10,132 nucleotides of DNA, taken from positions 1 to 10,132 of the forward strand of contig CAYQDF010000114.1 of assembly GCA_964416175.1 (NCBI GenBank), given 5' to 3'. Below the pieces are notes generated by a model. It saw only the letters and a program-made list of their open reading frames with translations. It was not told the origin of the DNA and ran no database searches. Both the position numbers and the translations under genes were made by a program. This document shows positions 6,694 through 10,132 of this stretch, piece after piece (positions within the stretch are counted from its first letter, which is position 1; the number at the start of each line of letters is the position of its first letter). This stretch comes from CAYQDF01 sp964416175. Its GTDB lineage: Bacteria > Chloroflexota > Anaerolineae > Anaerolineales > UBA4823.

Positions 6694-7809
6694 ATGCGCG
6701 CTCAAAATGATCAGGGAATTCGAGGCGACGGAGCACTCCTCTCAATTCGTAACCTTGTGATCTATAGAAACGGGGGGTTTCGACTGGAAGTAGGCAGCCT
6801 GGATATTTATCCTAAAGAAACTCTGGCGATCATCGGTCCAAATGGGGCTGGGAAGAGCACTCTGCTGCTTGTGTTATCCCGCCTGCTTCCCCCGTTGTCG
6901 GGTACGATCGATTTCCACGGATCGGACTTGAACACCCTGAATGAGTTGGAATACCGGCGCCGAATCGCCCTGGTCCTCCAGGAACCTCACCTTTTCAACA
7001 CGAGCGTCTTCAACAACGTCGCGACTGGGCTGAGATTCCGCAAGACAGACTCCCGAGAGATTGAAAAAAGGGCCGGTGCCTGGCTGAAGCGCTTGCGGAT
7101 CGACCACTTGAAGGACCGACACGCGTCGACTTTATCCGGCGGAGAGGCACAACGGGTAAACCTGGCAAGAGCTTTGGTCCTCGAACCTGAACTTTTATTT
7201 CTGGACGAGCCGTTTGGTGCGCTCGATACGCAAACTCGCCGATCACTGATGGAAGATCTGCGGCATATTCTCTATGAAACCGGCACCTGTACCGTCTTTA
7301 TCACTCACTCTCAGGATGAGGCGCTCTATTTTGGGGATCGGATCGCAGTATTGCTCGATGGAGTCCTGCGGCAGGTCGGAACGCCACAGACAATCTTCTC
7401 GAACCCAACAGATGAACGAGTCGCGGAATTTGTGGGTGTAGAGAATGTCCTGGCAGGGAAAGTCCACCCGATCGTATCTGGGAGAGTTGGAGTTGAAATC
7501 GATGGGGTAAGCTTTGAGGTAGTTGGAGAATTTCCGATCGGCCAGCGCGTCCTGTTCTGCCTGCGCCCGGAAGATATCACCCTCTGGCCCGAGCCGAGTC
7601 CTCAGAAGTCCAGCGCCCGCAACCAGGTCACCGGTCAGGTAACCGCGGTGGTTCCTTTGGGTCCCCTGGTCCGGGTTACAGTTGATTGTGGAATCCCGAT
7701 CATTGCCATGGTCACTCGCGCTTCCGCAAGTGATCTGGAACTGAAAGTGGGCTCTAAAATTACCCTTTCCTTCAAGGCCAGCGCTATTCATTTGATCCCC
7801 AAAACATAG
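6694..7809 (+). CDS. tupC: Tungstate ABC transporter ATP-binding protein with TOBE/MOP tail
   Basis: Hydrolyses ATP to drive tungstate import through TupB. The 371 residues include Walker A GPNGAGKST (48-56), Q-loop VLQEP (Gln96), signature LSGGEAQRV (147-155), Walker B LLFLDEP (167-173), D-loop GALD (175-178) and H-loop His205. After the ATPase domain (about 15-240) come two TOBE-like segments, about 250-298 and 308-370. The second begins NQVTGQVTAVVPLGPLVRV and resembles a MOP-type oxyanion-binding domain, which in related importers gives trans-inhibition by cytoplasmic oxyanion. ATG 6694 is 5 nt after the tupB stop with a poor SD. ATG 6658, overlapping tupB by 31 nt, is possible but adds residues with no ABC homology. 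The open frame upstream of 6658 is a shadow within tupB. ModC-like molybdate specificity is unlikely given tupA and tupB. Confidence 0.93.
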   Translation: MRAQNDQGIRGDGALLSIRNLVIYRNGGFRLEVGSLDIYPKETLAIIGPNGAGKSTLLLVLSRLLPPLSGTIDFHGSDLNTLNELEYRRRIALVLQEPHLFNTSVFNNVATGLRFRKTDSREIEKRAGAWLKRLRIDHLKDRHASTLSGGEAQRVNLARALVLEPELLFLDEPFGALDTQTRRSLMEDLRHILYETGTCTVFITHSQDEALYFGDRIAVLLDGVLRQVGTPQTIFSNPTDERVAEFVGVENVLAGKVHPIVSGRVGVEIDGVSFEVVGEFPIGQRVLFCLRPEDITLWPEPSPQKSSARNQVTGQVTAVVPLGPLVRVTVDCGIPIIAMVTRASASDLELKVGSKITLSFKASAIHLIPKT

Positions 7810-7810
7810 G

Positions 7811-7820
7811 GGGAATTCCC
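7811..7820. repeat. 10-bp perfect palindrome at a second convergent junction
   Basis: GGGAATTCCC occupies most of the 16-bp gap between the tupC stop and the deacetylase stop. As at 2049-2058 there is no loop or T-run, so terminator function is doubtful. Confidence 0.4.
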
Positions 7821-7825
7821 TCGGA

Positions 7826-8923
7826 TCAGTCGAATAGAGTTGACGATTCGATCGATTCCGGTTTGTTGGAGACTGATTCGGGTCTTCTGTGCAGGACCAT
7901 TGCACGTTTAGTGTTGAGTGCCTTCACTGAATATTCGGTGTATGCCCGCCTGAGGATCACGGGAAGTGGGGGAACCCCGTCAAGGTTATATTTCGGCGCT
8001 TCAACCCAGATCCGGTTAAGGATAAATTCTCGATCCTGCCTGAATCCTTTCGTGTCGAAAAAAAGACCCAAATAGCGGTGCTTTACCCTCAAGGACTTCA
8101 GGAATTCCCTGTCTAACCCTTCTGCAGAATTCGGAAACGAGAAGGGGATCCTGTCCTGTCCCGTAATCTCACGCACACGCTGGCAGGAATCCAGGATTTC
8201 TGCTTCAACCTCGACTGGCGTCAGCCTCCCCAACTTGCGGTGGCTCTTGCTGTGCGCACCGATCGTGAAGCCATCGCTCACTAGCTTCCGGATTTGTTCT
8301 TCAGTCAGATAGGGTGTGTGTCCCTTCAAATATCCCGAAATATCTACCCCGAAGACGCTGCAGATTCGATCGATGATGGGTTCCTCGGTGACAGATTTCA
8401 GCCAGGAAATGAAGCTTACTCGATCAAAAACCCCCAGGTTGTACTCTTGATTGACCTGGATCATCGCTTGCTCCGCCACAGGCGGTTCCATCGATAGGAA
8501 GCGATCCACAAGGAGGGAGATTTTATTGCGAAAGTACATCGCTCTATTCTCGATAAAGTCCGTTGCGACGAAAAACGTACACGGGATCTGGTGTCTTAAC
8601 AGTATGGGACGCACGATTGTGAAACATTCTGAGAATCCATCGTCGAAGGATAGAGAGGCGTATTGGCGATCCTCATCATGTTGAACAACTCGTTCGAGTT
8701 CTGGATACGGCAGTATCGTGTAATGCTTTTTTAGATAAATAACGTCCCGTTCGAACTCCTCGATCGGGCGGTGAGGATATAAATGCCGGGTATGAGGCAG
8801 GGGATGGTCGGATACCACATGATAAAAAAAACCGATGTGTTTACGGCGGATGATTGTCTGGTAAATCCCAAGAGGGACAGCGGCCAGCACCTCACCCACA
8901 TTCTTTATCGCCAGTACTTGCAT
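7826..8923 (-). CDS. Polysaccharide deacetylase (NodB homology, CE4)
   Basis: Predicted metal-dependent de-N/O-acetylase acting on a surface or extracellular polysaccharide or its precursor. The 365 residues contain CE4 motif 1 SLSFDDGF (91-98; Asp94 base, Asp95 metal ligand), motif 2 HSKSH (224-228; the two metal-binding histidines) and a motif-3-like FSFPNS (261-266). The spacing between motifs 1 and 2 is about 130 residues, far longer than the roughly 50 of compact NodB domains. The insert (about 125-205) is helical, as in subfamilies from exopolysaccharide clusters. No signal peptide is clear, though residues 10-25 are moderately hydrophobic. ATG 8921-8923 has AAGGGG 7 nt upstream on the minus strand, a good SD. 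The gene follows the GNAT gene in the same direction. Confidence 0.92.
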   Translation of the reverse strand: MQVLAIKNVGEVLAAVPLGIYQTIIRRKHIGFFYHVVSDHPLPHTRHLYPHRPIEEFERDVIYLKKHYTILPYPELERVVQHDEDRQYASLSFDDGFSECFTIVRPILLRHQIPCTFFVATDFIENRAMYFRNKISLLVDRFLSMEPPVAEQAMIQVNQEYNLGVFDRVSFISWLKSVTEEPIIDRICSVFGVDISGYLKGHTPYLTEEQIRKLVSDGFTIGAHSKSHRKLGRLTPVEVEAEILDSCQRVREITGQDRIPFSFPNSAEGLDREFLKSLRVKHRYLGLFFDTKGFRQDREFILNRIWVEAPKYNLDGVPPLPVILRRAYTEYSVKALNTKRAMVLHRRPESVSNKPESIESSTLFD

Positions 8924-8969
8924 GCGATATCCCCTTCAATAATTTGACGAGTAGAACATCATCCTACTA

Positions 8970-8980
8970 TGACAATGTCA
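8970..8980. promoter_or_regulatory. Small palindrome upstream of the deacetylase
   Basis: TGACA-A-TGTCA is a perfect dyad with a 1-bp centre, 46 bp upstream of the deacetylase ATG. Size and position suit a regulator half-site pair, but there is no independent support. Confidence 0.25.
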
Positions 8981-9000
8981 GATTAAGTAAAACCGTTCCC

Positions 9001-9095
9001 TTCGACTACGCAGCGGATGCATTCTGAGCGGAACTCAGTCAATGTCCCGAGTTTGCGAGGGAGTAGTCGAAGAACGCATCCGCTGCTCCGCTGAG
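9001..9095. repeat. Intergenic repeat with three inverted modules in same order
   Basis: Left modules TTCGACTAC (9001-9009), GCAGCGGATGC (9010-9020) and CTGAGCGGA (9024-9032) recur as reverse complements at GTAGTCGAA (9063-9071), GCATCCGCTGC (9076-9086) and TCCGCTGAG (9087-9095, one mismatch). The centre (9045-9062) has a small TCCC/GGGA hairpin. The words resemble the TTCGACTACGCTCAG-type and ATTCTGAGCGGA-type dispersed repeats seen between genes in many environmental bacteria (recalled, not searched). It looks like a REP- or MITE-like non-coding element or a remnant of overlapping copies. Confidence 0.65.
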
Positions 9096-9107
9096 GGTGC
9101 TTCACTT

Positions 9108-10132
9108 TCAAGAAAACGCCATATCGCCATCACAGTAATTTAATTCTATTTCTCTCCAATAGACTCCCAGGGGACTTGTGTCACTCCTTGGATGGAATTG
9201 ATATATGCGATTCTTCTTTCTCAGGATAACCCTTCCCAGGATTGTTTTTTCGAGCTCCCTCCCGAGTTTTTCAGGTATCTCCATGAGATCTGTGTCATAT
9301 TCTCTGGCGTAACGGATTACGGCTGCCAGCAAGACCTTTGCTGCTGAAGGTCCACTGATTGAATAATCAAGCAGCCTTGAGGAAATCTTTGCAGATTTCC
9401 TGGAAACAGACATCACCATATACCCGCGATATTCCCCAGATGGTTCGTCAGATATCTCAATGGCAATATTTTTGAAAAGAGGCCTGACATCAGAAAAGTA
9501 GTAGTCCATCTCTTCGGTCGCCGATTGCCCAGGCTCCAGGATCCAGGGATATTCCAACATCCAATTGATCACATCAATCTCACGCTGTAGTACAGTGGCA
9601 GGTTTTTCCCTGTCCCCAGCAGCAGGCGATCTCTCCAATCGTTCTACCTCGCGTAATTTAATCCCTTCAAGACCCTTCCTGAATCTTCGAAACAGGAGGG
9701 CGAAAATCACTTTCTTCGTTACCGGTGATAACACTCTTGCGGAGGCTTTGGTTGCGATATTATCAATTTCAATTTTTATGTGGAACAAATTCAGGGATTT
9801 GCGTAAAATCCGCATCACCCATCGGACCGGGTTCAGACGATTGAGACCAGTCAGGTCGACCTGGAAGTAGACCAGAGGTTCTCTCTCGAGAAAACCAAAT
9901 TTACGGCAGACCCGCCTGGCGGGACCGCTCCCCACGATGATATAGTCCTGGTCGAGCGCAAGCGCTTCGCTCATCAACCTCGATCCAAGTGACTTCCCTT
10001 TGAATTCAGGAGAGACCCGCCACGTTGTGAACCAAAACACTCTAAAAAGTCGATCGAGGTGGCGCAACATCACAGGCATGATCCCAAAATACCCGATACA
10101 GGTATCATCCTGATAAGCAACCAGCAGACTCA
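9108..10132 (-). CDS. GNAT-family acyltransferase, N-terminus cut by window edge
   Basis: A partial gene: the frame stays open from an internal ATG at 10077-10079 to the right edge, with GNAT-like residues LLVAYQDDTCIGYFGIMPV across it, so the true start is outside. The acetyl-CoA-binding motif A is visible as FTTWRVSPEFKGKSLGSRLM: a strand, then a (Q/R)xxGxG/A-like pyrophosphate loop. The visible part is about 340 residues, roughly twice one GNAT domain. The C-terminal part (about 190-300) includes GYMVMSVSR, a strand-helix pattern with LLAAVIRYAREYDTDLMEI, and YQFHP, and may be a second, degenerate GNAT fold. The protein ends in DGDMAFS, similar to acyltransferases of polysaccharide clusters (recalled). 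A role in acylating a sugar or surface precursor is inferred from the adjacent deacetylase. The second domain assignment is tentative. Confidence 0.75.
   Translation of the reverse strand, partial: SLLVAYQDDTCIGYFGIMPVMLRHLDRLFRVFWFTTWRVSPEFKGKSLGSRLMSEALALDQDYIIVGSGPARRVCRKFGFLEREPLVYFQVDLTGLNRLNPVRWVMRILRKSLNLFHIKIEIDNIATKASARVLSPVTKKVIFALLFRRFRKGLEGIKLREVERLERSPAAGDREKPATVLQREIDVINWMLEYPWILEPGQSATEEMDYYFSDVRPLFKNIAIEISDEPSGEYRGYMVMSVSRKSAKISSRLLDYSISGPSAAKVLLAAVIRYAREYDTDLMEIPEKLGRELEKTILGRVILRKKNRIYQFHPRSDTSPLGVYWREIELNYCDGDMAFS

Larger units (their letters stand above)
8924..9107. other. Intergenic region with palindrome and dispersed-type repeat
   Basis: This 184-bp gap lies between the GNAT and deacetylase genes, both on the minus strand. 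It holds an 11-bp palindrome near the deacetylase and a rearranged repeat near the GNAT end. I find no convincing -35/-10 pair, so the deacetylase may be co-transcribed with the GNAT gene or use a weak promoter. Confidence 0.6.

Noticed and set aside
7243..7905. Minus-strand open frame (220 codons) opposite tupC
   Set aside because: Antisense to the tupC C-terminus and overlapping the deacetylase in another frame; no family resemblance.

Overview
The window holds eight protein-coding genes, one of them cut by the right edge, and no visible rRNA, tRNA, CRISPR array or transposase. Base composition is moderate, around half GC by eye. SD sites are often weak, and TTG or missing-SD starts occur. 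The gene set (monofunctional proline dehydrogenase, tupABC, membrane GT-C glycosyltransferase, surface-polysaccharide enzymes) and the dispersed repeat near 9000-9095 would fit an environmental bacterium such as an Anaerolineae-type Chloroflexota. That placement is an inference from style, not from a marker gene.

Layout. At 64-1026 (-) is an FAD-dependent proline dehydrogenase. It is divergent from an EamA/DMT exporter-like permease at 1127-2047 (+), with a back-to-back promoter region between them. A 603-residue polytopic glycosyltransferase (2056-3867, -) converges on the permease with only 8 bp between the stop codons. A 185-bp divergent intergenic region with an inverted repeat, a sigma70-like promoter and a 24-bp AT-rich dyad leads into the central block at 4053-7809 (+). 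This block has a winged-HTH regulator fused to a periplasmic-binding-protein-like oxyanion domain, followed by tupA, tupB and tupC. The right part (7826-10132, -) carries a NodB-type polysaccharide deacetylase and a GNAT acyltransferase whose start lies outside the window. A 184-bp gap with a small palindrome and a rearranged repeat separates them.

How the genes work together. The central block is the coherent system. TupA (lipoprotein) captures tungstate, TupB is the membrane channel, and TupC is the ATPase with a C-terminal oxyanion-binding TOBE/MOP region. The upstream regulator carries its own anion-binding-like domain on an ArsR-type winged helix, so it is well placed to sense tungstate or molybdate and control its own operon through the dyad over its promoter. 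The deacetylase and GNAT probably modify surface sugars, and the GT-C enzyme is probably also envelope-related. The proline dehydrogenase and EamA permease have no evident link to the rest.

The least conventional parts are the regulator architecture with its operator-like dyad, the apparent ACG start or mutated start of tupA, and the repeat at 9001-9095, whose inverted modules occur in the same rather than mirrored order.
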